This document shows, in pieces, positions 1 to 11,400 of a DNA stretch of 64,000 nucleotides. The translations under genes and the position numbers were made by a program. Source of the stretch: Uranotaenia lowii (lineage: Eukaryota > Arthropoda > Insecta > Diptera > Culicidae); the NCBI RefSeq assembly GCF_029784155.1, contig NC_073692.1, positions 334,561,131 to 334,625,130 on the forward strand, read 5' to 3'. Under the pieces are notes generated by a model. The model ran no database searches and was not told the origin of the DNA. It saw nothing but the letters and a program-made list of their open reading frames with translations. Position 1 is the stretch's first letter. Every line of letters starts with the position of its first letter.

Positions 1-505
1 AGTTGCAGTAAGGTTGAAAACTTAATATTTAATTCCCCTCAAATAAAGCGAATAAAAAAATATACCATGGACTAGAACTTCAGATTAAATCCGTTACTCG
101 TTCCAGTATATATTAATGATTGGATTTTTCTGTTAATACTTTATTTGAAACGGCTTATAGCCTTTAAAGAGCCAAATTCGTTTTGTATAGTTGGATAAAT
201 TTTATAAAGTGTAAAATTTACTTTTTAACTTTAATGTATTAAATTCCACATTTAATGTCTCTGTTTTTTAATGAATGTTTAACTAATGAATGCCGAAATT
301 ACATCATGATAACATTTAATATGGAAAAATATGCAGTAAATCTTTGAACTAACAAAATGAATTTCAAGATATTTAAACTGAAAAATATCGGAAACTAATA
401 CTGGGCAATTTTGCCAAGGGGTTTAAACAGAATGTTTATTTAATGATTTAAATCCTCCAATGAAAAACAACTAGAACCAAAACAAAAGATTTAAAAAGTA
501 CATAC
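1..505. other. AT-rich non-coding edge of window
   Basis: I see no convincing gene, repeat or RNA. If the candidate minus-strand exon at 506-682 is real, this stretch is its downstream intron, because the exon ends at a GTATGT donor. No clear matching acceptor is visible before the window edge. Confidence 0.4.
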
Positions 506-642
506 CGTATTGCATTTGCTTTTGCACTCCATATTGCGTCGTGAAGCCAAAAAAACATAAGGCCATCGACGAGATGATTTGCCATTTCGAAGTAATGCTT
601 GTTTCCGCTGATAGCCAACGATTTCGGTGTCAATGCTGGCAT
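506..642 (-). CDS. candidate first coding exon of an unrecognised host gene
   Basis: An open frame starts at an ATG (640-642) with A at -3 and runs about 45 codons to a GTATGT splice donor at 505-500. The exon would begin at 682, just after a T-rich tract ending in CAG (685-683). The peptide begins MPALTPKSLAISGNK and contains a hydrophobic, aromatic stretch LMFFWLHDAIW. Codon third positions are richer in G/C than the surrounding DNA, which favours coding. An in-frame TAA lies upstream of the ATG inside the same exon, so if this is a gene the translation start is here and the upstream part is 5' UTR. I do not recognise the protein. The continuation would be outside the window. This could also be a chance ORF. 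Confidence 0.3.
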
Positions 643-846
643 TTTCCGCAGGAATGAAGTTTACCAAATATAATCAAAAAGTCTGAAAAAAAAACATTTT
701 TTTTAATTTAATTTATTCATTACGATGGCCTTTAAGTTACATATAAAAGATTGTATTGAAATCTTTTCTTTCAAATCAGTTCAATTTGTGAAAAAGAATG
801 AATTTTAATCGAACGACAATGCAAGATTGACGTCTGTTTGACTTAC

Positions 847-1168
847 CCAATATTTGGTGGCACTTGCTTCAGAAACTTTGGCCTCAACAGTGCGTGATTA
901 CTGGACCAGCGATTTCACTGCAGGTCGAATGAATAGTTTTTTTACCAGCAGCTTGCCTATTCGTAACGTGGTTGAGGTTGATGCACTGTTTCCATCGGAG
1001 CCGGTATTTTGGCGAAAAAAAACCGATCTTTCGGACGGAGGGATCATGTAGCCCACCTGAAGCATCATGTCCATAGAACTAGAGCAACAATCACCTAAAT
1101 GTCAAAAACTGTTGTGCGAAGCCAGATTTCCCTTTCGCCTGTAGGGAATACTTTTTTCTTCCTTTGCT
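847..1168 (-). other. candidate upstream exon with a 58-codon ORF
   Basis: On the minus strand this segment is bounded by a pyrimidine-rich acceptor (CTCCTTTTCAG, ending near 1169) and a strong donor, GTAAGT, at 846-841. Inside it an ATG at 1072-1074 opens a frame of 58 codons that stops at TAA (898-900). The same frame is open for another 17 codons after the stop, up to the donor. That looks like a coding exon carrying one stop, or a 5' UTR exon with an upstream ORF. The plus strand is also open here (65 codons from 854), so the strand is not certain. The donor and acceptor favour minus. I do not recognise the product. Confidence 0.22.
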
Positions 1169-1174
1169 GAAAAG

Positions 1175-2769
1175 GAGTGGTGTTGAAAATTATTCAATTT
1201 TTCAACATGTTTCAAAATATACCTACCTGAGAAAAATATTCTCTCAACGACGGCGAGGCTGCCAGGGGAGTTAATACCGAGAGCATCGGGAGGAGCTTCC
1301 GTACATTCAACGTCCTCTACCTGTTCTCGAAAAATTATTTCGATCCGGATTCCGGCTCTTCCTACTGGATGCGATCAATTTATTTTGCACTATGTCTTAA
1401 GCGATCAAGTAGATTGTTAACCGGAACACAACTGTATCCACGCCGGAAGATTAAAATCTGCTCTGGGATGGACGCCCCGGGAATATTCAACAGGATTACC
1501 GTACCGGAACACAGATCAGCTGTCCTTGTAGACAGGTGAGTCCTCGACCTAGTCGGTGGATGGTATTTACGGTATTTACCTTTTTCCGCGTTCGAAAATT
1601 GCGACCGACCAAACGAATTACATCAGAAAAAACGGACAAAACAGAAGTGGTTTGAGCACAGACTAATATGGGTCGATTCACGATTACGTATTCTCCCTTT
1701 TGTGGTGACAGTTCGCACGTCCTGTTTACAAAATTTAACGAACGAGAAATGGGGTGCGGCGAAATTTTTCGTGTAGCTGCACGGTCAAGAAATTTAACTC
1801 AAAACTCAGTTTAAGGAAAGCAAAAAACCAAGTTCCATTTTGTGAATTAAATTTAGCGCATTTTTTTAGTTTCTCATGTTTATCTCTTTGGAAAAGAACA
1901 GAAAGTTGAAAATTCTTTAAAAAAAAATCGAAAAGGAGGTTTGTTTATTAAAATGTTTCAACATGTTTTCAAATCGCTTCTTCAACAAATTTGTTCTGGA
2001 CCAACCCACTTTGCATTGAATATTCTGGGAAAGCGCGTCTACTTGAAATAAAAATTCCATCAAATGTCCAAATGTGGAAACTTAAAGAATTCGAATGTGC
2101 CGAATCGATTGTCCGGAAATTTCTTGTGTTATTTTGACCGGAAGCTGTAAAACAAATGCACATACTGATACGACAACACTATTCAGGGACAGAAGAATCC
2201 AATAAAGGAAAATTCTCCGGAAAACATTCCGAAAGAAAAGGCTTAACTATTATAAATTTTTACGATATGATATTTTCGAGGAATAAAAATAACGTCAGTT
2301 TAACCACACTAACCAATCACACTGACACGAGACTTATAGAACAAAATTCCTCTCAGTTTTTGGCTAGAAGCCTCTTATCGCCGACATTGCGCGGCAGCAA
2401 TTCGAGCATGAAAATTTTACTGGTATCGACATTTTCGTTTATTTTCGAGCAGCACCAAAAACCAAAATCGAGTGTCCAGTCAGTGGTCAGTAGTTTAATT
2501 TTGAAGTTAAGTTCATCTATTCCAGCTGGATTTCAGCTGGATTAACAAACAAAATGATTGATTTTTAATTATTTGATACCGAAAACATCTAATTTTCTTT
2601 TTAATTTAAAATAAGGAATCAAAACAGGAATCGCGAAATGTCAAAACCAGTGAGGCCAGGCAGTGCGTGAATCGACCTATAGTGGTAATAGTTTGAGTCC
2701 ATGCTACTGGAAATGCTAAAATTTGTAGCAAGGGGGTATTTGTTACTCAAATTGAGCTAAATGTTGGAA
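1175..2769. other. mixed-composition region without a recognised gene
   Basis: The part from about 1240 to 1750 is richer in G/C than its surroundings and has splice-donor-like sites on both strands: CAG/GTGAGT at 1536 on plus and CAG/GTAGGT near 1223 on minus. This would fit a promoter or 5' UTR of the candidate minus-strand gene, but nothing proves it. A 129-codon plus-strand ORF at 2156-2545 has no recognisable motif and low-complexity Ser-rich content. I regard it as chance. Confidence 0.3.
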
Positions 2770-3720
2770 TAAGGCTATGATCATTTAGTATCCGGGCACT
2801 TTATTTTGGTGATAGCTGCGTTAATAGAGCTCGGATATGCAAAAATTTAGTAGCGTTGTGTTGGTTATGAAAAGGACTATCTTGCCTATTTTTGATAGAT
2901 TTTTAAGTTTACGTGTGTATGAGATATTTACTATGCAAAAAGACATGATAAAAATAATTTTGCACAAATTTGCTCCTTTTGCGCATTTTGTGCCTCGAAA
3001 ATTCTTCATTGTTGACTCGAAAGCTCATGAACTGTTGATTTTTTCAGATTTTTTGTCGTACCAAATGGTTATTAAGTATAAGGAGCCACTCTAGGATCCA
3101 CACGAAGTTCAAATCAACTATCGGATTGCAACTCTTGATCTTAAATATTTCACCATATTTATGGTTATTTGGGATAACTGAATGAAGACTCCCTACATAA
3201 TGCAAAAAATACATGTCTGGCAGAGGCAAAAAGTTTTGCCTGACTAGTAGACACCAAGTTAATAATTAATAATGATCAGATCCAAAGATCGCAATCTGTG
3301 CATCCGGTTTTTACGCAATATGACAGATGTGTCTGATGGACAAAAAAAATTATGTTAAAACCGGATTTAAGAGATCAATTTCTTCGAGATACCAACTCAT
3401 GAAAAGGTTCCAACCAGATTCCAATTGCTTTTTCCAGGTGAGTTTGTGTAAAATATCATGATTTTGCAAAGGTTTTGATTCTGTGGTAAAAAAAATAAAT
3501 CAATACATGACTGAAAAAAGTGTGCAAAGATAAAAAAGAGATTTTATGAAAGAGTTAGAGTATTTCTTGAAATCATTGATAAATATTTTTTTTTTATATT
3601 TTTAATTTAAATGTCATATTAACACCTTCATTTCCTCCATAGAAAGTTTTTCGATCAAATGAATAGTTTTTAAAATACACACGTTTGTAACTGCCCGGAT
3701 ACTAAATGATCATAGCCTTA
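2770..3720. mobile_element. 951-bp non-autonomous TIR element (copy 1), TA-flanked
   Basis: The ends are near-perfect 29-bp inverted repeats at 2770-2798 and 3692-3720, beginning TAAGGCTATGATCATTTAG. TA at both outer ends suits a TA target, as in Tc1/mariner-like elements, but the superfamily is an inference. No transposase-like ORF is present; the longest open frame is 85 codons and the body is AT-rich. A second, diverged copy lies in the opposite orientation at about 62800-63430, which confirms that this is a dispersed repeat. Confidence 0.8.
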
Positions 3721-3785
3721 GATAGAAATGTGCTAACTCAATAGTAAAAAAAAAAATTGCCAAGGGAAAGTAACCAAGTATTTTC

Positions 3786-4258
3786 GCTTAGTTGAGCCCG
3801 AGAAATTTTGTGTGTAGTTTTGCTGTCAGCACAAAACCTTGGAACGAGGTTATTTTAGCATTTTGTTTATGTTGTTTATTTTGAATGAATGATACCCTAA
3901 TTACACCTAGTTTTGCTGTCATAGAGAACTTAAGATAAAAAATCATTTTGCTATTGGTATCTTTATTTGGATTCAGATTGCGTTTAAAAACAAAATCGTT
4001 AAACCAAAGTGATGCCTAGTTTTGCTATCCTGTTGAATCCTACATCAAATTATGCTAACAGCTTGCTGTTACAACCTCATTTTGGTTTCAGTCTGCTATC
4101 AATTGAAAAAATTTGAAACCTGCATGATGCCCTATTTTGCTATCACAAGAAATTCAATATCAAAAAATGCTGTCACTTTGCTGTTGACACCTCAATTTGC
4201 TTTTGGTTTGCTATCGATTTAGGCATCAAAGTCTGCTCGGGTTAAGTTATCATTTCTG
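3786..4258. repeat. degenerate ~110-bp tandem repeat with inverted ends
   Basis: Units start near 3815, 3906, 4015 and 4130 with the phrase CCTAGTTTTGCTGTCA or CCCTATTTTGCTATCA. Within units the core TTTTGCTRTC recurs, giving about ten occurrences overall. The array is bracketed by an inverted pair, TTGAGCCCGAG on the left and CTCGGGTTAA on the right. It therefore looks like a small mobile unit with repeated internal motifs, not plain satellite DNA. It carries no coding capacity. Confidence 0.5.
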
Positions 4259-4674
4259 ATACAATTTCATGTTTGCTGGGGTACACTAGAGCAAAGGCAA
4301 ACGTTCAACATTTACAAAAAAATGAATTGATTTTATCTCCAGCTTTAAATTGTTGGGCCCAAATAAACTCATTTTTTTTAAATCATTCACCGAAAAAAAT
4401 AGATTATGTGGGACCTACACATATTAAATACGAACTAAACTTGAAAAGTGTGTTTTTGTTTTACATATTTTTGCTACATAGAAGAGACTTTTGATCATTT
4501 TTTTTAATGAAAACAATACACTTGTTGTTGAATAGAAGAACATTTGAGGAAACTTTTCAATTATCTGTTTTTTCTGAGCTTCTTTATATCAGCGCAAGGT
4601 TAGCACAATGAAATTTGAATGATTCTCATTTAGAAACTATTGATAATAATAGCAAAAAATTTAATACTTATTTT
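4259..4674. other. AT-rich non-coding spacer
   Basis: I see nothing recognisable. A 73-codon open frame here has no motif and no coding signature. Confidence 0.5.
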
Positions 4675-4893
4675 AGAGCAAGTTCACTGGTGTTGGGAAA
4701 AAGTGGTAGAAATTTTGTGACTTTTTGCATGCTGTGGTGCAAAAATAGCAATATTTCTATAACATACGTCTGAAATAGAAATAGTGTTGTAAAAAAATAC
4801 ATCGCCCAAAGATCTTGAAATCATTTTTGCATGGTAAAATTTTCAAAATGTCAGAATTTCTACCACTTTTTTCCACACCAGTGAACTTGCTCT
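4675..4893. mobile_element. 219-bp MITE with ~45-bp TIRs
   Basis: The left arm, which begins AGAGCAAGTTCACTGGTG and runs to about 4720, is mirrored by the right arm at about 4850-4893. The arms agree over about 45 bp with few mismatches, and the centre is short and AT-rich. TA dinucleotides lie at or next to both ends. There is no ORF. The superfamily cannot be assigned from this alone. Confidence 0.75.
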
Positions 4894-4895
4894 TA

Positions 4896-6339
4896 GAACT
4901 CTTAAATATCTATTTTTCAAATTAGTGTGAAAATCATTAAATTAAAGATCAATTACTGACAATTGGATTTCGTGCAATGTTTTGCAGTCGCAGTAATCCG
5001 TACAAAGGTTGACTAAAATGCGATTAGCGTGTAGAACTCCGACTTGTTTTACACTAATTTGACAGGTCACACAAATGTCGCAGTCATGAGTGCGCAGTCC
5101 AATCTAGTGCGCTGCGACTAATATTGACTTCATCATTTTCCTTCGATTTTGAACATTTGTTAAACTACAAAAATAACGCAATAAGTCACTTTAATAAAAA
5201 ATCGGCAGGTATGATATTTTTTCGTGTTAATTGTTTTGATTGGCTCAAAATCTACGTGAGGTACTCCAGAGAAATTGATGGCAAGAGCAAACACAGATCT
5301 TTTTCTCCATTTAAATATGTTCCAAAATAAACCTCTTCACATGGAAAGTTGTTTTTTTTTGTGTGCGGTAGGAAACTGGCCTTGTTTACGCTGATTTCCG
5401 TATTTGTATGTTCCTCGAATTATCTTTTACCAGTTTTTGAAACCATACTCGTTCGATCTGTGCTAATATTGATTAATCGAATAGTTGGTGAAAAATGTGA
5501 GGATGGGCTTTTTTTGTTTTGGACATTTCTACTACTTCTATGATTGTTTCATTTAATGCATCTTTTTTTTTTAATAAGTTACTGTTGTAGTATTAAGAAA
5601 TAGAATTTGGTTTTCAGATGGTTTTTGTCAAAAACGGGACTAGCAATTAAAAGTGTATCAATTAATTCAGAATTTACGAAAAAAAATCAGTTCTTTTCAA
5701 AATTTTCTTTTTTGTTTTTTTAATCATGCTTGAAAAGCTTAACAGGACATACGTTCACGGTGAATTTATTGAAAAAAGCCCAAGATCACAGTTGTATCGA
5801 ATAAGTTTTTCAGGGACAGTGTACCAACTCGTTGATATAAGTAGCGAATGACATAAAGATTGTAAACGACTATTAACGGAACAAAAAAAGGTTTAAAGCT
5901 AACAATCATTCTGAAGTGATTCTCCTTTAAAAAAAAGATCTTATGTAAGGTATAGAAATTAAATTTTAACCTTGTTTTAAAGCGGGGTTTCAAAACACGA
6001 CATCAGATTATACAATTTTTAAAATAATGTGAAAAATGGTTCTTGAACGATTAAGTTATTCATGAAACTTAAGTGGTATATGGTCATAAAAATAAATTTC
6101 CGTGAACTTGTCAGCGAAAAAATATGAGGTTTAAAGGAATAATATTAAGAAAATATTACATGGTTAAAAGAAGGAATAGAAAGTAAAACTGCCAGTAGAA
6201 GCCCGATTAGGAGAGCATATCAAAGTTGTTGCACAAACCCATTTCAACTAGATATTATTAACTTATTCAGATAAAGGTTTGATATCAAAATCTTCGTTTT
6301 GGTCGTTTCGAAAAATAAATGATAATACCTTTTTTGATA
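4896..6339. other. AT-rich non-coding spacer
   Basis: I find no TIR pair, RNA gene or coding signature here. Open frames of up to 75 codons are short, low-complexity and unrecognised. Confidence 0.5.
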
Positions 6340-6400
6340 CTATCGGTTGTTTTGTATCAGCCAATTCAAGATGTGTGTATTCACCCAATGCTATGCTATG
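6340..6400 (-). repeat. copy of the repeat that hosts the 38.6-kb MITE (empty site)
   Basis: Read on the minus strand, this has an AGCATAGCAT run followed by CATCTTGAATTGGCTGATAC. The same order flanks the foldback MITE at 38579-38620 and 41103-41135, but here nothing lies between the two parts. It is therefore a diverged, unoccupied relative of that insertion site. Confidence 0.55.
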
Positions 6401-6404
6401 CTAT

Positions 6405-6490
6405 AATTTTGATACAATCTGTTGTTTTTTCTGCTTTAACTAACCTGCTTCGAAAACTATTATTTGAAGTTTGAAGGTCTCATTCCAATG
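6405..6490 (+). repeat. short dispersed repeat shared with 14247-14325
   Basis: Both places read TTGATACAA, then a run containing CCTGCTTCGAAA, then GAAG and CTCATT in the same order and spacing, with moderate divergence. This suggests fragments of one old repeat. No further identity can be given. Confidence 0.4.
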
Positions 6491-6562
6491 CACCAGGCAT
6501 AGTTCAGTGGTAACGCGCGCGTCTCACAACCTGAAGGTAGAGGTTCGAATCTCCTGGCTGAT
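6491..6562 (+). ncRNA. tRNA-like unit with Pol III A and B boxes (SINE head or tRNA pseudogene)
   Basis: An A box (TAGTTCAGTGG, 6500-6510) and a B box (GGTTCGAATCT, 6542-6552) have tRNA-like spacing. The T arm is a perfect 5-bp stem around TTCGAAT. The D and acceptor stems do not pair properly, so this is not a clean functional tRNA. A tRNA-derived SINE head or a decayed tRNA gene fits best. Confidence 0.5.
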
Positions 6563-6769
6563 TCCCAAAACTTTTCAAGAAATGATGCATGAAAGCAATG
6601 TTCCGTCCAAAAATCACTCATTTTCACTGAGCCATACTTGATTGCAATCGAAGGCAAAAAAATCGTAGCAGTCAATTTTTCCTTCTCCAACCATAGCACA
6701 CAAACAATTAAATTAACAATTATTTCATGATGAAAGTTTAAAGTACAAGCAAAGATATTATATTCTATC

Positions 6770-7045
6770 GCGGCACCCCGTAGATTGGTGCCTTTAGGTG
6801 AAAAAATGACTGTGCCTCAAGCCCCTTATAAAACGAAAACTTTATCTAGAAGCCTGCTATAAAACTTTAAATGATACTTGGATATGTTTCCAGTATGCTT
6901 GAAAGCACAGAATTTCAGGAATTGTACATCAAACAATGACAAACAAGTTTGTTCAAGATTGTGACGCTATACGAATTGATTGTGATGAGTTATCCGCAAT
7001 TGAATAAGTTGTTTTTATTCGCATTTCTTTGATATACACAGTAAA
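6770..7045 (+). repeat. single arm of the foldback MITE family found at 38.6-41.1 kb
   Basis: From GCGGCACCCCGTAGATTGG through TTCTTTGATATACAC this follows the MITE arms at 40232-40560 and, in reverse complement, 40735-41060. They share GATTGTGACGCTATACG-like, TGTGATGAGTTAT and GCATTTCTTTGATATA blocks in order. Only one arm is present. It ends where the 7054-7258 palindrome begins. Confidence 0.7.
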
Positions 7046-7053
7046 CGAAAATT

Positions 7054-7258
7054 ACCGAGTTCGGTAATTTTTTTAACGAAATCCTAACATGTGTAAATCG
7101 TTAAACTGTTCGGTAATTTTTCCGGTAAAAAATAAACGAACATCGGTAAATCGATTCTTCATTTACCGATGTTCGTTTATTTTTTACCGAAAAAATTACC
7201 AAACAGTTTAACGATTTACACATGTTAGGATTTCGGTAGAAAAATTACCGAACTCGGT
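7054..7258. mobile_element. 205-bp near-perfect palindrome (foldback MITE)
   Basis: Two arms of about 98 bp, 7054-7151 and 7161-7258, are inverted copies with few differences around a 9-nt loop (7152-7160). The ends read ACCGAGTTCGGTAAT and ATTACCGAACTCGGT, so each end is itself partly palindromic. There is no ORF. It would form a very stable hairpin as RNA or single-stranded DNA. The target duplication is not clear. Confidence 0.8.
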
Positions 7259-7575
7259 GCTCAAATTGCTATCAAAACAAGTTTTTTTTAGGATCTTTGA
7301 GCTTGCAAACGAATTTTCAAATGTTTTTCATAGCTGCGAACATGTTTGTATTTGAATTCTTCACAGTTATGCAGAAAACTTCTTGAAAGTAGACTCCAAT
7401 AATGGCAAGTCCTCCTGAAATGGGCTCGATTTCGTCCAACTATGAAAATTCAAAACTTTATTTCAATTTTCTCTCCTCTATCATCTTTTTTTAAAAGAAT
7501 GTTAGATAGGATAAGAATCATAAGCAGTAGCTTCAACCAAATTTGTTCAAAATTTTCATGATTATAATCATTTAT

Positions 7576-7580
7576 GAGGG
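7576..7580 (+). repeat. 5-bp target-site duplication, left copy (GAGGG)
   Basis: GAGGG directly precedes the 5' LTR and recurs directly after the 3' LTR at 14168-14172. A 5-bp duplication is usual for BEL/Pao insertions. Confidence 0.9.
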
Positions 7581-7909
7581 TGAATATTTTCAACGAAGTG
7601 TGTATTTATAGCTTCGCATAACTCAACTTTTCTATTACCTCTCTAGCAATGAGAGAGAGAGTATTTAGAGTAGCGAGAAGGAAAGGCTGTCAGTTTAGCC
7701 TCTGTAGGTTTGAAGCTAGGATAAGGCATTGGAATTAAACTACTTGTTCTTAAACCGCCAATAAAGCCAGTCATTATTTCGCCAACTTTGTCTACGAAAT
7801 TTGTAACTGAAAGTTTTACGAAGTGAATATACTATCGGTTGCTGCCGGAAATTAACCCGTTCAAGTATTTTAAAAATTTGAATTCCGAAACAACGAGCCT
7901 GATCCTACA
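7581..7909 (+). repeat. 5' LTR of the BEL/Pao element
   Basis: The LTR is 329 bp, begins TGAATATTTTCAACG and ends GATCCTACA. It differs from the 3' LTR at one base. It contains a short GAGAGAGAGAG run and an AATAAA polyadenylation-like signal inside CCGCCAATAAAGCCAG (about 7758-7775). Confidence 0.95.
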
Positions 7910-7912
7910 TTT

Positions 7913-7932
7913 TGGTGCCGTGACCAGGATCC
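7913..7932 (+). other. primer-binding site complementary to the tRNA-His 3' end
   Basis: Three bases after the 5' LTR comes TGGTGCCGTGACCAGGATCC. Its complement ends in TCACGGCACCA and reads back into a T-arm stem CCTGG. That is the 3' end expected of animal tRNA-His, whose acceptor stem starts GCCGTGA. The assignment rests on remembered tRNA structure. What the sequence itself shows is TGG plus good complementarity to a tRNA-like end. Confidence 0.7.
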
Positions 7933-8419
7933 TTTTGTTTCGAGGAATTCCCGCCAGTCAAACAATTGATAAAGCGCCATCGTGAATATCGACTACAAAG
8001 GATACACGCCATTTCGGAGATTTTGGCGCCACCCCGAAATATAAGCTCCTGTTTTTTATAAATACAAGGCCTGTAACGTACAGGCACACGGTACGTAAAA
8101 TTCCAAAGTGTGCAGGGTATTTAACGGGTGCTTTGAGATTTTTTATACCTTATTTCATATCACGGGTCCATCGGAGAGTCCTAGACGGTTCGGTATCCAA
8201 GATCACGGAAACCACCTCTCATCTGTTTGTACCATCGTTCACGACACGTTGCCAGAACCATAGCCAGGAAACTGCAACTTTGTTGCACAGTTGGAGTGAA
8301 TTATAAATTCTCAAGGCATTAATTTGCTTTGAGCAGGTGAGTACCGCTCCAAAGCATACACCGTTTTCGAACGGCTCTACCTTTGTTTTTCGTTCTCCCT
8401 CAATATTCAGGTTGAGAAA

Positions 8420-11400
8420 ATGCCAGATACACGCCGGAAGCAAGCTTTGGTTAATCAAAGGACTGCTTTGCTATCTTCCTTCGAGAGGGCTGAACATTTC
8501 GTCAACAACTATGAGGCTGCTAGAGATGCAGCTGAAGTTCAAATTCGCCTGGATGCCCTGGATGCCATGTGGAGGGAACTGGGTGAAGTACAAAGGCATC
8601 TAACGGACATCGAAGATACAACTGAAGGTATGGAAAATAACCTGCAAATCCGTGCTTCCTCTGAAAACCAGTACTTTAAAATAAAGGCTAGTCTATCCTC
8701 CAAACTATCATCTCCTCCTCCTACCTTTTCGCACGCAATCCCTAATGCTGCCACAATTGGGCTTTCTGGACTAAAGCTTCCCACTATAACCCTACCTGAA
8801 TTCGACGGGGACTACAACCAATGGCTTACTTTTCATGACACTTTTGATGCGCTCATACATTCTAACGCTGAGGTGCCTCCTATCCAAAAGTTTCATTATC
8901 TTCGTGCTGCAGTAAAAGGCGAGGCCGCTCAGTTAATAGAATCCATTGCCATTAGCTCTATCAACTACTCTACCGCTTGGGAGACTTTGAAATCACGATA
9001 CGCCAACGATTATTTGCTTAAAAAACGTCATCTGCAATCTTTACTCGAATGTCCTCGTATGAAAAAGGAAACTGCTGCCGCCTTACACGGCGTAGTCGAT
9101 GAGTTTGAACGTCATATCAAGGTTTTGCGACAACTGGGAGAACCCACCGATTCATGGAGCACCATTCTCGAGCACCTTTTATGTTTACGTCTTGATGACT
9201 GCACCCTAAAGGCTTGGGAAGATTTCGCAAGCACCGTCGAAAACCCGGATTATTCCTGCCTAATAGATTTCTTACACCGTCGTATAAGAGTCCTCGAATC
9301 AATGTCAGTCAACCACAATTCTGTTTATCAATCTTCCAACATCCAACATGCTTCTAGAAATTCAACATTCGCTCGAACATCGAATCACGCTGCTGCTGAA
9401 ATCCCTACTTATCATTGCTATGCATGTAATGAACAACACCTGCTGACCCACTGCCCACGATTCAACAACATGAATGCCCACGAACGCTTAACTGTCATCA
9501 ACCTTCATCACCTGTGTCAAAATTGCTTTCGTCATGGTCACCTCGCCAGAAATTGCCGATCAAAGTTCTCTTGTCGTTTGTGTCAGAAACGTCATCACAG
9601 TATGATCCATTCCGCCTTGTTTACCAACACGCCACAAACAGCAAATCCAACCGTAATGCATCCCGTTCCATTTGAAAGTGAAGACGTTATTATCACCGAC
9701 CCTGAAACTACTTCGACCAATTCCGCGGTTCAAACCACCAACTCCGCTGTTCAAATTAGCAACTCCGCCCCAGTCTGCAACTCCAATGTACTGCTTTCAA
9801 CGATTAGTCTATTGATCCTCGATTCCAATGGAAAGGCACACCCGGCTCGAGCGATGCTCGATAGCGGCTCCCAATCCAACATAATAAGCGAAAGATTATC
9901 TCAACTACTACGCTTGAAAAGAGAAAACGTCAGTATTCCAATGTATGGTATCGGTGAATCGACGTCAAATGTGCGACATTCAGTGAAAACAACTATTCGA
10001 TCACGTACTAGCAGATATGAACTGAAAGCCAACTTCTTAGTTATGCCCCGGATAACCATTGATTTGCCCAGCACCAGCTTTTCCACCCTCAATTGGAAGT
10101 TACCCAATAATCTGAATATGGCCGACCCGGAATTCAACAAAACTGGTCCCATTGATATTTTGCTAGGGGCCGAACACTTTTTCACCATAGTCAACCCCGG
10201 AAACAAAATACAAACAGAAGGACACCCTACTCTTATAAATAGTCTATTTGGCTGGATCGTTAGTGGCCGTCATCAGTCTCAATTGGTCAATCAAACTACG
10301 ACTTGTCATGTTGCTGTATCCGATTCGTTGCTTGAAGCGCTTGAAAAATTCTGGAAGGTTGAAGAAGTTATCGAACGGCCAGAATATTCCCCTAAGGAAA
10401 GGAAATGTGAAGCTCATTATGCATCAAATGTGTCCAGGAATTCTGAAGGCAGATATATTGTACGTCTTCCCCGCAATGAAAATTTCGACCAAGTTCTCGG
10501 TGACTCGAAGCACATCGCTCTCCGTCGTTTTCAATTACTTGAGAAAAGATTTGCCGTTAATTCAAGTTTAAAGCTACAATACCATGAGTTTCTATCGGAA
10601 TATTTGAGTTTGGGACATATGAGACTAGTATCGCCGTCCGAAAATGAGCCAGAACAAGTCTGCTACTTACCACACCACCCTGTTTTTAAAGAATCCAGCA
10701 CTACCACAAAAATTCGAGTGGTTTTTGATGGATCAGCTAAAACTTCAACGGGAAACTCCTTAAATGATGCGTTAACAATAGGCCCTACCATTCAAGAAGA
10801 GCTTTTGTCCTTGGTTCTCAGATTCAGAAAGTATCCGATTGCGCTTGTGGGCGATATTGCTAAAATGTACAGACAAATACTCGTCCACCCTAAAGACACC
10901 GCCTTACAACGGATTTATTGGCGCTTTCATCCCGAGGAACCTATATCGACGTATGAGCTACAAACCGTGACCTACGGACTCACCCCATCATCCTTTCTAG
11001 CCACCAGAACGCTTCACCAACTGGCTTTAGATGAAGGTGAAAATTATCCTCTTGGTAGTACGGCATTGAAAAATGACTTCTATATGGATGATTATATAGG
11101 GGGAGCGCAAACTTTGGAAGATGCCATCGAAACCAGATGCCAGCTAGACAACTTGATGGCCAAGGGCGGGTTTCAGTTGCGGAAATATACTTCCAATAAT
11201 CTTAAGGTTCTTGAGGGATTGGAGGAAGAGCGTATCGGAACTAAATCGACATTGCACTTTGACCCCGAAGAAGCAGTCAAAACACTGGGCATCGGTTGGG
11301 AGCCCGGATCAGATCAACTACGTTTTGATTGTACATTGGCAATAACAACAGGATCACCAACAAAACGGTCCATACTGTCGGCGATATCGAAGCATTTTGA

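Noticed and set aside
2156..2545. 129-codon plus-strand ORF
   Set aside because: No domain or coding signature; Ser-rich, low-information peptide between splice-site-like noise.
6491..6562. Functional tRNA gene
   Set aside because: A and B boxes and T arm are good but acceptor and D stems do not pair. Kept as a tRNA-like unit. The same reasoning applies to 17954-18036 and 26329-26405.
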